Positions 33,148 through 41,926 of a DNA stretch of 64,000 nt are shown here, one piece after another (within the stretch, counting starts at the first letter, position 1; each line of letters begins with the position of its first letter). The DNA is from Sphingobium sp. V4 (GTDB lineage: Bacteria; Pseudomonadota; Alphaproteobacteria; Sphingomonadales; Sphingomonadaceae): positions 310,001-374,000 of the forward strand of contig NZ_CP081001.1 in the NCBI RefSeq assembly GCF_029590555.1, given 5' to 3'. Made by a program: the position numbers and the translations under genes. The notes beneath the pieces were generated by a model. The model ran no database searches. It was not told where the DNA came from and saw nothing but the letters and a program-made list of their open reading frames with translations.

Positions 33148-33881
33148 GCTTCACCGCGCAGATACTGACCCTCTATCCCGAAATGTTTCCGGGGCCATTG
33201 GGCGTGTCGCTGGCGGGGCGGGCGCTGAGCGAGGGGAAATGGGCCTGCCATCCCATCCATATCCGCGATTTCGCCGCCGACCGGCATCGCACGGTGGACG
33301 ACACGCCCGCAGGCGGGGGCGCGGGCATGGTGTTGCGCGCCGACATTCTGGCCAAGGCCGTCGACCATGCGCTGGAGACGCGCCCCGACCTGCCGGTGCT
33401 GGCGATGACGCCGCGTGGCCGCCCGATCACGCAGGGCCGGGTGCGCGCGCTGGCGGAGGGGCCGGGCGCGACCATATTGTGCGGCCGGTTCGAGGGGTTT
33501 GACGAGCGGATTTTCGATGCCCGGCCGATCGAGCAGGTCTCCATGGGCGACATCATCCTGTCCGGCGGGGAAATGGCCGCCCTGCTGCTGCTCGATGCTT
33601 GTGTTCGGCTGCTTCCCGGTGTAATGGGCGCGGCTTCCAGCGGAGTCGAGGAATCCTTCGAAACAGGGTTGCTCGAATATCCGCACTATACCCGCCCGGT
33701 AGAATGGGAGGGGCGCATGATCCCCGAAGTGTTGCGATCGGGGGATCATGCGAAGATCGCCGCCTGGCGGAAACAGCAGGCGGAGGCAGATACACGGCTA
33801 AGGCGGCCGGACCTTTGGGAACGCCATATCGGCGTTCGGGACCAGCCGCCCTCTGGTGCGCAACGAACGACCAAGGACTGA
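33144..33881 (+). CDS. trmD: tRNA (guanine37-N1)-methyltransferase TrmD
   Basis: A 245-residue SPOUT methyltransferase that makes m1G37 in tRNAs and prevents frameshifting. Motifs are [14 protein letters not shown] at the N-terminus, [20 protein letters not shown] (about 51-70), and the trefoil-knot SAM site around [20 protein letters not shown] (about 133-152), then [16 protein letters not shown]. The ATG at 33144 overlaps the preceding small membrane gene. It is followed eight bases later by rplS, the standard order. Confidence 0.96.
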   Translation: MSFTAQILTLYPEMFPGPLGVSLAGRALSEGKWACHPIHIRDFAADRHRTVDDTPAGGGAGMVLRADILAKAVDHALETRPDLPVLAMTPRGRPITQGRVRALAEGPGATILCGRFEGFDERIFDARPIEQVSMGDIILSGGEMAALLLLDACVRLLPGVMGAASSGVEESFETGLLEYPHYTRPVEWEGRMIPEVLRSGDHAKIAAWRKQQAEADTRLRRPDLWERHIGVRDQPPSGAQRTTKD

Positions 33882-33888
33882 GTTTGAC

Positions 33889-34257
33889 ATGAACATCATC
33901 CAGCAGATCGAGGCGGAAAGCATCGCCGCCCTCGCCAAGGACATTCCCGACTTCCGCCCCGGCGACACGCTGCGCGTCGGCGTGAAGGTCATCGAAGGCG
34001 AGCGCAGCCGCGTCCAGAATTATGAAGGCGTGTGCATCGCCCGCTCGAACAAGGGCATGGGTTCCAACTTCACCGTGCGCAAGATTTCGTTCGGCGAAGG
34101 CGTGGAGCGCGTGTTCCCGCTCTATTCGCCCAACATCGATTCGATCACCGTCGTTCGCCGCGGCGTCGTGCGTCGTGCCAAGCTCTATTATCTGCGTGGC
34201 CGCACCGGCAAGCGCGCTCGCATCGCCGAGCGCCGCGACAACCGCAGCGAGGACTGA
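33889..34257 (+). CDS. rplS: 50S ribosomal protein L19
   Basis: A 122-residue ribosomal protein at the 30S-50S interface. It contains [57 protein letters not shown] and [17 protein letters not shown], the complete L19 signature. The start at 33889 is the ATG beginning [10 protein letters not shown]. It ends the rpsP-rimM-trmD-rplS set and is followed by a strong terminator at 34294. Confidence 0.97.
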   Translation: MNIIQQIEAESIAALAKDIPDFRPGDTLRVGVKVIEGERSRVQNYEGVCIARSNKGMGSNFTVRKISFGEGVERVFPLYSPNIDSITVVRRGVVRRAKLYYLRGRTGKRARIAERRDNRSED

Positions 34258-34293
34258 TCGTCCTAATCGCTTGACAGTTGTAAAAATGAAACA

Positions 34294-34323
34294 GGCGGTG
34301 ACCCCAAGGGTCGCCGCCTTTTT
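34294..34323 (+). terminator. Intrinsic terminator of the rplS transcript
   Basis: GGCGGTGACCC (34294-34304) pairs with GGGTCGCCGCC (34308-34318) with one wobble, a three-base loop and a following TTTTT. This is a classical rho-independent terminator 37 bases after the rplS stop. Confidence 0.92.
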
Positions 34324-34471
34324 CGTTATGTTACAATGACTTCCAAAATTCGGACGAGCGTCCGGCCTTTGCGCCTCCGCGACATTGTGCGGCGGCATGA
34401 AAAAGGGCCATTTCTCCCCTAGTGGATTTGTGCCAGCCTTTCGTTTCCATATGTTGCTGAATAATTCGACG

Positions 34472-34491
34472 CCGAAATCCATCGATTTCGG
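34472..34491. promoter_or_regulatory. Palindrome upstream of TonB receptor 1
   Basis: CCGAAATC (34472-34479) and GATTTCGG (34484-34491) are perfect 8-bp inverted repeats separated by CATC. It lies 94 bases before the receptor start, next to an AT-rich stretch. It fits an operator in shape and place; the regulator is not identified. Confidence 0.45.
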
Positions 34492-34584
34492 CCATATATT
34501 TATGCGGCCATGGTGTTTTAGATCGGTTGTGGGGAAGAGGATGTCGAAAAGGCCTCAGTAAAAGAAACAATAGGGGGCTTTTTG

Positions 34585-37260
34585 ATGAAGTATGAGGGTC
34601 TGATTTCGCGCGGCGCCATTGCTGTCGCGCTTTTCTATTCGATGCCCGCATTGGCGCAGGACGTTACGCCCCAGGAACCTGCGGCGGCGGCCGGCCAGAC
34701 CATCATCGTCACCGGCACGCGGCGGACCGACCGCACAGTGGCCGAATCCCCCACGCCGATCGACGTCTATTCCGGCCAGGAACTGCAGAAGCAGGGCACG
34801 GCCGACATGAACCAAGTGATCCAGAACCTGGTTCCCTCCTTCTCGGTCGCGCGCTACGCCATCGGCGACGGTTCGTCCTTCGTCCGTCCCCCCAACCTGC
34901 GCGGCCTGGCGCCCGACCAGACGCTGGTGCTGGTCAACGGCAAGCGTATGCACCGTTCCGCGCTGGTCCAGATCGGCGCCAACGCCCAGTCGGCCGGCGC
35001 CCATTCCGCCGACCTTGCCCAGATTCCCGCGATCGCGGTGAAGGCGGTCGAAGTGCTGCGTGACGGTGCGTCGGCGCAATATGGATCGGACGCGATCGCG
35101 GGCGTCATCAACATGACGCTGCGCGACGACAGCGACGGCCTGTCGGGCTATGCGCGGTACGGCCAATATTATCGTGGCGACGGCGAGGATTATCAGCTTG
35201 CGCTGAATGCCGGGTTCAAGCTGGGCGACAGCGGCCATATCAACATCAGCGGCGAATATGTGAACGCCGGCAAGACCAGCCGCGGCGTGACCCGCGCGGG
35301 CGCGCACCTGCTGGCGCAGGAGCAGCCGGACATCGGGGTGCCTGAACTGGCGCAGCGCTATGGCAATCCGGAAATGGAGTCCTACCGCTTCTTCGTGAAT
35401 GGCGGCTTCGATCTGGGCGAGGACAGCAGCGTCTATTTCTTCGGCAATTACGGCCACAGCTTCCAGGAGGAAAGCTTCAACTATCGCCAGTCGGTGAACA
35501 CATCCGGAGTCGACATCGAGGGCAACAGCTTCGGCAAGAATGGCATCTTCAACGACTATTTCACCGACTTCGACAATACGCAGCCCGGCATCCAGAGCGG
35601 CGCGGCGGGCGGCAACGTCTACGCCCCCAACGATTATGAAGTCACCGATCGCGACTATACCCAGGTCGCCAGCTGTTCTGACCCGCTGGTCCAGAACTGG
35701 AGCTGCGTCTATCCCGGCGGCTTCACTCCGATCTTCTTCGGCAAGATCGACGATATTTCCGGTACGGTTGGCTATAAGGGGGTGACGGGCTTCGGCCTCA
35801 ACTATGACCTGTCGGGCAGTTACGGCCAGTCGACCCTGCGCTACACGATGAACGGGACGATGAACCCGTCGCTGGGCATCACGTCGCCGACCGAATTCTA
35901 TCTGGGCAAGCTGGAGCAGCGCGAAACCCTGGTCAACGCGGACTTCAGCTATCCGTGGGAAGTCGGCTTCGCCAGCCCCGTCACCATCGCCTTCGGCGGG
36001 CAATATTTCCGCGAATCCTATGAACTGGGCCTGGGCGATGCGGCCTCCTATGCGATCGGGCAATATACCGGGAACCTGGTGTTCCATCAGGACGGTACGC
36101 CGGTACTGAATGCGGATGGATCGCAACTGTCGGTTACGCTGCCGGTCGGGGCCAACGGCTTCCCCGGTTATGGGCCGGCAATCGCGGGTGAGAGCAGCCG
36201 TAATTCCAAGGGCATCTATATCGACATCGAAGGCGACGTCACCGAGCAGCTCTCCTTCGGCATCGCCGGCCGCTACGAGCATCTGTCCGACTTCGGCAAT
36301 TCGACCACCGGCAAATTCTCGGCCCGTTACGCCGTCGTTCCCGACGTCCTTGCGCTGCGCGGGACGGTGGCGACAGGCTTCCGCGCGCCAACGCCGGGCC
36401 AGGTCAACAGCAGCAGCATCGCCACCGGCTTCAATCCCGGCAATCCCAATGCAATCGAATCGATGACGCTCCCGGTGACGAGTCCGGTTGCGGCCTATCT
36501 GGGCGCCAAGGCGCTCAAGCCGGAAGAATCGGTCAGCTTCTCGCTTGGCACGGTCTTCACGCCAGCACCCGGCGCGACGCTGTCGATCGACTATTACAAC
36601 ATCAAGGTGAAGGACCGGATCGGTACGTCCGGCACGTTCGAGATCACCGACGCGCAGCGGCCGACGCTCCAGTCGCTGGGCCTGGCCAATTATGCCACCG
36701 TCAACGAGGTGCAGTTCCTGACCAACGCCTTCGACACGAGGACGCAGGGCATCGATGTCGTTGGCAGCTATCGCTTCGCGGTCGGTGACCTCGGGTCGCT
36801 CAATTCGACTTTGGCCTTCAACTGGAACAAGACCAAGGTCATCGCGCGTGATGCGGCGATCGTGTCGGACGTGCGTGTGGCCCAGCTGGAAAGGACGCTG
36901 CCCAAGACCCGCGTCATCCTGACCGAGAACTGGACCGCAGGGCCTCTGTCGGTGCTGGGCCGCATGAACTGGTACGGCAAATATACGGTGACGGACGACG
37001 GCCCGGTGTCGCAGACCTTCGGCAGCGAGTTCGTGTTCGACCTGGAGGTCAGCTACGAGATCAACGAGAATTTCACGCTGAGCGCCGGCGCGCAGAATAT
37101 CTTCAGCAACTATCCGGATAAATTCTCGAACACCAAGGGGACGCTGGGTCCGGTCTATGCCTCGACCGGCGGCCGCTTCACCGGTGACATCTATCCCGAC
37201 GTGTCGCCCTTCGGCTTCAACGGCGGCTTCTGGTATGCGAAGGTAGGCTTCAACTTCTGA
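34585..37260 (+). CDS. TonB-dependent outer membrane receptor 1
   Basis: An 891-residue outer-membrane receptor. Signal peptide is about 1-24 (ending ALA-QD). A TonB-box-like segment TIIVTGTRR is at about 39-47. The plug domain follows (SPTPIDVYSGQELQKQG, LRGLAPDQTLVLVNGKRMH, VLRDGASAQYGSDAIAGVINM). The beta-barrel runs from about 180 to the end, which finishes with YAKVGFNF, an aromatic C-terminus recognised by the Bam machinery. It imports a large or scarce nutrient using TonB energy; the ligand is unknown. No adjacent hydrolase or transporter names it. It is related to the receptor at 47224. An ATG at 34585 follows AGGGGG. Confidence 0.93.
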   Translation: MKYEGLISRGAIAVALFYSMPALAQDVTPQEPAAAAGQTIIVTGTRRTDRTVAESPTPIDVYSGQELQKQGTADMNQVIQNLVPSFSVARYAIGDGSSFVRPPNLRGLAPDQTLVLVNGKRMHRSALVQIGANAQSAGAHSADLAQIPAIAVKAVEVLRDGASAQYGSDAIAGVINMTLRDDSDGLSGYARYGQYYRGDGEDYQLALNAGFKLGDSGHINISGEYVNAGKTSRGVTRAGAHLLAQEQPDIGVPELAQRYGNPEMESYRFFVNGGFDLGEDSSVYFFGNYGHSFQEESFNYRQSVNTSGVDIEGNSFGKNGIFNDYFTDFDNTQPGIQSGAAGGNVYAPNDYEVTDRDYTQVASCSDPLVQNWSCVYPGGFTPIFFGKIDDISGTVGYKGVTGFGLNYDLSGSYGQSTLRYTMNGTMNPSLGITSPTEFYLGKLEQRETLVNADFSYPWEVGFASPVTIAFGGQYFRESYELGLGDAASYAIGQYTGNLVFHQDGTPVLNADGSQLSVTLPVGANGFPGYGPAIAGESSRNSKGIYIDIEGDVTEQLSFGIAGRYEHLSDFGNSTTGKFSARYAVVPDVLALRGTVATGFRAPTPGQVNSSSIATGFNPGNPNAIESMTLPVTSPVAAYLGAKALKPEESVSFSLGTVFTPAPGATLSIDYYNIKVKDRIGTSGTFEITDAQRPTLQSLGLANYATVNEVQFLTNAFDTRTQGIDVVGSYRFAVGDLGSLNSTLAFNWNKTKVIARDAAIVSDVRVAQLERTLPKTRVILTENWTAGPLSVLGRMNWYGKYTVTDDGPVSQTFGSEFVFDLEVSYEINENFTLSAGAQNIFSNYPDKFSNTKGTLGPVYASTGGRFTGDIYPDVSPFGFNGGFWYAKVGFNF

Positions 37261-37284
37261 TCCCTTCGTTCGACGTCACGACGG

Positions 37285-37314
37285 CGGCCGGTCCCTTGCG
37301 GGGTCGGCCGTTTT
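37285..37314 (+). terminator. Terminator after TonB receptor 1
   Basis: CGGCCG-GT-CCC (37285-37295) pairs with GGG-GT-CGGCCG (37300-37310) around TTGC, with a two-base internal loop, followed by TTTT. It lies 25 bases after the receptor stop and before the GNAT gene. Confidence 0.82.
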
Positions 37315-37331
37315 CGTCCCAGGAGCTATTC

Positions 37332-37844
37332 ATGCTGACCCACCGACTTGCCGTCTTGTCCGACGAGCCCGCGCTTTCGGGGCTCATGACCTTGGCCATC
37401 GAGCGGCTGCAATCCGGCTGGCTGACGCCGGATCAGGTGCAGGCCAGCCATGGCTTCATGGGGCTGGACAGCCGGCTGATCGCCGACGGCACCTATTTCG
37501 TGATCGAGGATGCGGGCGATATCGCCGGCTGTGGCGGCTGGAGCCGGCGGGCGACAGCCTATGGCGGCAATCACAGCGCCGGGCGCGACGACCGGCTGCT
37601 CGACCCGGCCAGCGAGCCGGCGCGGGTGCGGGCGATGTACACCCATCCCGACCATGTCCGCAAAGGCGTGGGAACGCTGATCCTGTCGCTGTGCGAGGCG
37701 GCGGCGAAGGCGGAGGGCTTCGCCGCGCTGGAACTGTCGGGCACGATGGCGGGAGTGCCGCTTTACCGTAGCTTCGGGTTCGAAGGCGTGCGCCCGTTCG
37801 AGGATAGCGGCGTGCCGATGCTGCTGATGCGCAAGCTCATCTGA
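37332..37844 (+). CDS. GNAT family N-acetyltransferase
   Basis: A 170-residue acetyltransferase. The acetyl-CoA-binding motif A is visible as VRAMYTHPDHVRKGVGTLILSLCEAAAKAEGFAALELSGT (about 109-148), with the (R/Q)-x-x-G-x-G/A element as RKGVGT. The C-terminal SFGFEGV is the usual motif B. Substrate unknown. The ATG at 37332 has AGGAG seven bases upstream. It converges with the MFS transporter, overlapping it by eight bases. Confidence 0.88.
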   Translation: MLTHRLAVLSDEPALSGLMTLAIERLQSGWLTPDQVQASHGFMGLDSRLIADGTYFVIEDAGDIAGCGGWSRRATAYGGNHSAGRDDRLLDPASEPARVRAMYTHPDHVRKGVGTLILSLCEAAAKAEGFAALELSGTMAGVPLYRSFGFEGVRPFEDSGVPMLLMRKLI

Positions 37845-39120
37845 TGGCGGGCGCCCGGCTCGTCCACCACAGGCCGCCAAGGCTGATGAGCGCGGCGGCC
37901 GACATGTAGAGGCCGACCAGCCCCACGCCCTGCGCGCCGATCAGCCAGGTAGCGACGATCGGGGCGAGCGCGCCGCCCAATATCCCTCCCAGGTTGAAGG
38001 CGAAGGAGGCGCCGGTATAGCGCAGCTGGATCGGGAAGAGGGCGGGCAGATAGGCACCAAGCGGCCCGTATATGAACCCCATGACGAACAGCGCCAGGCT
38101 GAGCGCCGCGAAGATCGGCAGCAGCGCCCCGGTGCCGATCAGCGGGCCGAAGGCGATGCCCATAAGCACCGTCCCGGCGCAGCCCCAAGCGAGCGCGGTG
38201 GTGGGGCTTGTGCGGTCCGACCACCAGCCGGCGAGGATGATGCTGAAGGCCATGAACAGGATCGCGCCGAGTTGCAGCGCGAGGAAGATTTCGCGGTCGA
38301 TTGCAAGCGCGGTCGTACCATAGCCGAGCGCGAAGGCGGTCGCGATATAATAGACGGCGAAGCAGGCGGCGCAGGCGAAGGTGCCGGCGATTGCCGCGCC
38401 CAGATGCGAGGAGAGCAGGGTGGCCAGCGGCACGGCGGGCGGCGGCGTCTCCTTCTGCGCGGCGGCGAATTCCGGGGTTTCGGTCAGCTTGAGACGGACC
38501 CACAGGCCCAATATCACCAGCACCGCGCTGCCGAGGAAGGGCAGGCGCCAGCCCCATGCGAAGAAATCCGCGTCCGACAGGAAGGCGCCCAGCACCAGGA
38601 ACAGGCCGTTGGCGGCGATGAAGCCGACCGGGGCGCCAAGCTGCGGGAACATGCCGAAACGGGCGCGCCATCCGGCCGGTGCGTTTTCCACCGCCAACAA
38701 GGCCGCGCCACCCCATTCCCCGCCCAGCCCGAAACCCTGGCCGAAACGCAGGAGACAGAGGATCAGCGGCGCCCACCAGCCGATCATCGCATAGGTGGGC
38801 AGGAAGCCGATCAGCAGCGTACAGCCGCCCATCAGCATCAGCGAAGCGACCAAGGTCGCCTTGCGCCCGACGCGATCGCCATAATGGCCGAACACCGCCG
38901 CGCCCACCGGTCGGGCGAAGAATGCGAGGGCGAGGCTGGCATAGGAGGCCATCAACTGCGCCGTGGGCGAGGAGGAGGGGAAGAAGAGCGAGGGGAAGAT
39001 CAGGCTCGCGGCGGTGGCGTAGATGTAGAAGTCGTAAAACTCCACGGCCGTGCCGATCAGGCTGGCCGCGAGCACGCGCTTGTGCCGCCACATTTCGCCG
39101 ATGCCGTTTGTGTTCGTCAC
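37837..39120 (-). CDS. MFS transporter, metabolite:H+ symporter family
   Basis: A 427-residue inner-membrane carrier with 12 TM helices. It shows the N-terminal LIGTAVEFYDFYIYATAASL pattern and the loop 2-3 motif GHYGDRVGRKATLV (about 78-91), then LRFGQGFGLGGEWGGAALLAVENAP, all typical of the ShiA/ProP/KgtP-like MHS subfamily. Substrates in that family include dicarboxylates, shikimate and osmolytes; none can be chosen here. The start is a GTG at 39120 with AGGGGG nine bases upstream; an ATG at 39093 is the alternative. Confidence 0.88.
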   Translation of the reverse strand: MTNTNGIGEMWRHKRVLAASLIGTAVEFYDFYIYATAASLIFPSLFFPSSSPTAQLMASYASLALAFFARPVGAAVFGHYGDRVGRKATLVASLMLMGGCTLLIGFLPTYAMIGWWAPLILCLLRFGQGFGLGGEWGGAALLAVENAPAGWRARFGMFPQLGAPVGFIAANGLFLVLGAFLSDADFFAWGWRLPFLGSAVLVILGLWVRLKLTETPEFAAAQKETPPPAVPLATLLSSHLGAAIAGTFACAACFAVYYIATAFALGYGTTALAIDREIFLALQLGAILFMAFSIILAGWWSDRTSPTTALAWGCAGTVLMGIAFGPLIGTGALLPIFAALSLALFVMGFIYGPLGAYLPALFPIQLRYTGASFAFNLGGILGGALAPIVATWLIGAQGVGLVGLYMSAAALISLGGLWWTSRAPAIR

Positions 39121-39151
39121 GTCTTTTCGCCCCCTGTCGCTTTATCCCGTT

Positions 39152-39241
39152 CGCCATGCCCGCGAAGGCTGGAATCCATTTCCGGCGCTATCCCGTGGCG
39201 CAAGGTCGGGAGATGGGTTCCCGCCTGCGCAGGTCTGACGG
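39152..39241. repeat. Dispersed palindromic repeat, copy 2 (degenerate)
   Basis: Aligns over its full 90 bases with the repeat at 22805-22895. Shared blocks include CCCGCGAAGGC, TCCGGC, ATCCC, GGGAGATGG, CCCGCCT and TGACGG. The outer arms have diverged (CGCCATGCCCGCGAAGGC against GCCTGCGCAGGTCTGACG), so the hairpin is weaker than in copy 1. It lies between the stop codon of the methyltransferase gene (2 bases away) and the start of the MFS gene, both on the minus strand, as copy 1 does between mtaB and ftsY. Confidence 0.82.
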
Positions 39242-39242
39242 T

Positions 39243-40043
39243 CTATTCGCGTCTTCTCTTCTGGTTCAGCAGTTCATAGGCCATCACCGCCGTGGCTACC
39301 GCGGCGTTCAGGCTGTCGGCCTTGCCGAGCATCGGCATCTTTACCAGCTGGTCGCATTCGGCTTCGTAAGATTCCGGCAACCCCTGCGCTTCATTGCCGA
39401 CCAGCAGGAAGCTGGGGCTTTGATAGACGGGTTCCTGATAGTCCTGGGTCGCCTTGAGGCTGGTGCCGATCAGTTCGCCCGGACCCTGCCGCAGCCAGTG
39501 CATGAATTCGCCCCAGCGCGCCTGGGTGATCGACTGGGTGAAGAGCGCGCCCATCGAGGCGCGGACCGATTCGACCGAGAAGGGATCGACGCAATCGTCG
39601 ATGAGTATGAGGCCGCCCGCACCCACGGCGTCGCCGGTGCGCAATATCGTGCCGAGATTGCCGGGGTCGCGCAGCGACTGGGCGACGATCCAGATGGCGG
39701 CCGTGCTGCGGTCGAGCCGGTCGAGGGGGGTGAGGCGATCGCGATAGACGCCGACAACGGCCTGGGCATTGTCCTTGCCGCTGATCTTCGACAGGATGTC
39801 GGGCGTGGTTTCGATCACGTCGCCGCCCGCTGCCTCCATCGCCGCGATCAGTTCGGCCGCCAGCGGATGCGTCGATCCGGCGTGGAACAGCATTTCGGGC
39901 AGTACGCCTTCCTCGCGCGCTTCAGTAAGGATGCGTAGCCCTTCGGCCAGGAACAGCCCCTCGACCTTGCGATATTTCTTTTCGCGCAAGGAGCGGACGC
40001 GCTTCACCAGCGGGTTGGAAAATCCGGTGATTTCGCGTGCCAC
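39243..40043 (-). CDS. TrmH/SpoU-family RNA 2'-O-methyltransferase
   Basis: A 266-residue SPOUT methyltransferase. The N-terminal substrate-binding domain has NPLVKRVRSLREKKYRKVEGLFLAEGLRIL (about 9-38). The knot domain has AQSLRDPGNLGTILRTGDAVGAGGLIL (motif 1, about 129-155), LLVGNEAQGLP (motif 2) and MPMLGKADSLNAAVATAVMAYEL (motif 3). It methylates a ribose in rRNA or tRNA, using SAM. The start is a GTG at 40043 where the conserved N-terminus begins; no strong ribosome-binding site is seen. It is divergent from the AI-2E-type permease. Confidence 0.87.
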   Translation of the reverse strand: MAREITGFSNPLVKRVRSLREKKYRKVEGLFLAEGLRILTEAREEGVLPEMLFHAGSTHPLAAELIAAMEAAGGDVIETTPDILSKISGKDNAQAVVGVYRDRLTPLDRLDRSTAAIWIVAQSLRDPGNLGTILRTGDAVGAGGLILIDDCVDPFSVESVRASMGALFTQSITQARWGEFMHWLRQGPGELIGTSLKATQDYQEPVYQSPSFLLVGNEAQGLPESYEAECDQLVKMPMLGKADSLNAAVATAVMAYELLNQKRRRE

Positions 40044-40170
40044 GGTCGTTGCTGGTCCCAAAGACAAAGGAAGCGGCCTCTCTACCGGCGGAAAGAGGAA
40101 AAGGACAGGGGGAGGGCGCGACGATCTTTGCGCGATGGATTTGGCCGTGGAATTTTGCGAAGGAGCGGGC

Positions 40171-41292
40171 ATGGACGCCGAACCGACCCCGCCGCCGCAT
40201 CCCGCGCTCCCCGCGCCGGCCCTGAACGTCACGCCCCGGATCGAGGATGGCTTCTTCCTCGGTTTCGTGCTGATGGTGTCGATCGCCTTCGCGCTGGTGA
40301 TCGAGCCCTTTTTTGCCGCAATATTGTGGGGGGTGATCGCTGCCATCGTCTTTGCGCCGGTCAACCGGCGGATATTGGCGGCGATGCCCCGGCATCGCAA
40401 CGGCGCGGCGCTCATCACCCTGTTCCTGATCCTGGCCGTGGTGATCGTGCCCGCCTTCGTCCTGGGCGCCGCCCTGCTCCAGGAAGCGGCCTATTTCTAT
40501 GGCAAGATCCAGTCGGGCGAGATCAACTTCGCGCGCCTCTTCTCCGAAGCGGTCGCCAGCCTGCCCGACTGGCTGCGTCCCTATCTGCGCCGGTGGGGCC
40601 TGACCAACTTCTACGCTGCGCAGGAAATGGTGACGAAGGGTATCACCAGCAGTTTCCGGATGCTGGCGGCGCAGGCCTTTCAGATCGGGCAAAGTGCCTT
40701 CAGCTTCCTGATGGCGCTGGGCGTGATGCTCTATCTCGCTTATTTCCTGCTGCGTGACGGGGAGGTGCTGGCGCAGCGCGTGGCGGCCGCGGCGCCGTTG
40801 CGCGCGGGCCAGCGCAAGGCGCTGATCGAACAGTTCGTCGTCGTCATCCGTGCCACCATCAAGGGCAGCATCGTCGTCGCTATCGTGCAGGGGCTGATCG
40901 GCGGCATCGTCTTCTGGGCGCTGGGCATACAGGGCGCGCTGCTGTGGGGCGTGCTGATGGGCGCTTTCTCGCTGCTGCCCGCGGTGGGAACGGGCCTCGT
41001 CTGGGTGCCGGTGGCCATCTATCTGTTCGTCACGGGCGCGGTCTGGGAAGGCGCGATCCTGGTGGCCTGCGGCATACTGGTGATCGGCATGGTCGACAAT
41101 GTGCTGCGCCCGATCCTGGTGGGCCGGGATACGCGCATTCCCGACTATGTCGTGTTGATCTCCACCCTGGGCGGGATCGAGCTGTTCGGCTTCAACGGCA
41201 TCGTCATCGGGCCGGTGATCGCGGCGCTCTTCATCGCCACCTGGAACATCTTTACGCGGATGCGTGGCGTGGGCGAGGTGGCGGAGGGCTGA
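40171..41292 (+). CDS. AI-2E family transporter
   Basis: A 373-residue inner-membrane protein with about eight TM helices, including FFLGFVLMVSIAFALVIEPFFAAILWGVIAAIVFAPV near the N-terminus and the family's C-terminal block AVGTGLVWVPVAIYLF, GMVDNVLRPILVGRDTRIPDYVVLISTLGGIELFGFNGIVIGPVIAAL. Members export autoinducer-2 or act as Na+/H+ or other carriers; the substrate here is unknown. The start at 40171 has AGGAG six bases upstream. The N-terminus is Pro-rich (MDAEPTPPPHPALPAP). Confidence 0.9.
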   Translation: MDAEPTPPPHPALPAPALNVTPRIEDGFFLGFVLMVSIAFALVIEPFFAAILWGVIAAIVFAPVNRRILAAMPRHRNGAALITLFLILAVVIVPAFVLGAALLQEAAYFYGKIQSGEINFARLFSEAVASLPDWLRPYLRRWGLTNFYAAQEMVTKGITSSFRMLAAQAFQIGQSAFSFLMALGVMLYLAYFLLRDGEVLAQRVAAAAPLRAGQRKALIEQFVVVIRATIKGSIVVAIVQGLIGGIVFWALGIQGALLWGVLMGAFSLLPAVGTGLVWVPVAIYLFVTGAVWEGAILVACGILVIGMVDNVLRPILVGRDTRIPDYVVLISTLGGIELFGFNGIVIGPVIAALFIATWNIFTRMRGVGEVAEG

Positions 41293-41314
41293 TCGGCGCG
41301 GCCTGCGGCAAGGG

Positions 41315-41920
41315 TCAGAGCCGCTTCGTCCAGAATTGCATGGCGTGGTCGGTCTGCGTCGCATGACCGATGTCCTTCCAGGCGAAGTGGCCGACAAGAC
41401 CGTCGACCGGCGCGAAGCCCCGCTTGCGCCAGAAGGGATCTAGCGGGCTGTAGCCGGCTGGCCGGGCGGGATGATCCGCCGGCCGGATGACGGCGCAGAA
41501 GCTGGCGAGCGGGAAGCCCAGTTCGCGCGCCCTGGCCTCGCGCCGGTCGAAGAAGGCGTGGCCGATGCCATGGCCGCGCCATTCGGGCAGCAGCACCGAT
41601 TCGCCGAAATAATAGACGTCGGCCAGGTCGATGCCGCACGCGCGGAACGGGGCGGCAAATTCGGCGGCATGATCGGCCATGGGGGCCGCGGTGGCGGCGC
41701 CCACAAGCCGTTCCTGTCCCGCCGCGCCGGCAAAGGCACCGACGACGAGCGCGTCGGGGCTTTGCGCATAGGCGGTCAGATAGTCGCGCTCATAGCCGTG
41801 GTCCCCATCATAGAGATAGGGGAATGCGCGGAAGACGGCGATGCGCAGCTCGGCCAGCGAATCGAGCGCGGCGGTCAGCGCCGCGCCCGTCAGATCCGCG
41901 ATTCGGACCGGCGTGGCGAT
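41315..41920 (-). CDS. GNAT family acetyltransferase without a canonical start codon
   Basis: About 201 residues if begun at the ATC at 41920. The frame contains RIADLTGAALTAALDSLAELRIAVFRAFPYLYDGD (positions about 41904-41800), then LPEWRGHGIGHAFFDRREARARELGF with the acetyl-CoA loop RGHGIGHA, then PLDPFWRKRGFAPVDG, all typical of one GNAT family. The odd point is that it lies in the same reading frame as the cytochrome c gene, separated from it only by a TAA at 41927-41929, and has no ATG, GTG or TTG until a GTG at 41704. That GTG would remove the first third of the domain. It may use a rare ATC start by translational coupling, be a broken start, or reflect a sequencing error. Confidence 0.6.
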   Translation of the reverse strand: MATPVRIADLTGAALTAALDSLAELRIAVFRAFPYLYDGDHGYERDYLTAYAQSPDALVVGAFAGAAGQERLVGAATAAPMADHAAEFAAPFRACGIDLADVYYFGESVLLPEWRGHGIGHAFFDRREARARELGFPLASFCAVIRPADHPARPAGYSPLDPFWRKRGFAPVDGLVGHFAWKDIGHATQTDHAMQFWTKRL

Positions 41921-41926
41921 CGGCGC

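Larger units (their letters stand above)
34258..34584 (+). other. Intergenic region between rplS and TonB receptor gene
   Basis: This 327-base stretch has no gene that I can support. It holds the rplS terminator (34294-34323), a 16-base dyad at 34472-34491, and the AGGGGG ribosome-binding site for the receptor at 34572-34577. It is less GC-rich than the genes, with runs such as CATATATTTATG (34493-34504), so the receptor promoter and any regulatory site are probably here. Confidence 0.6.
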
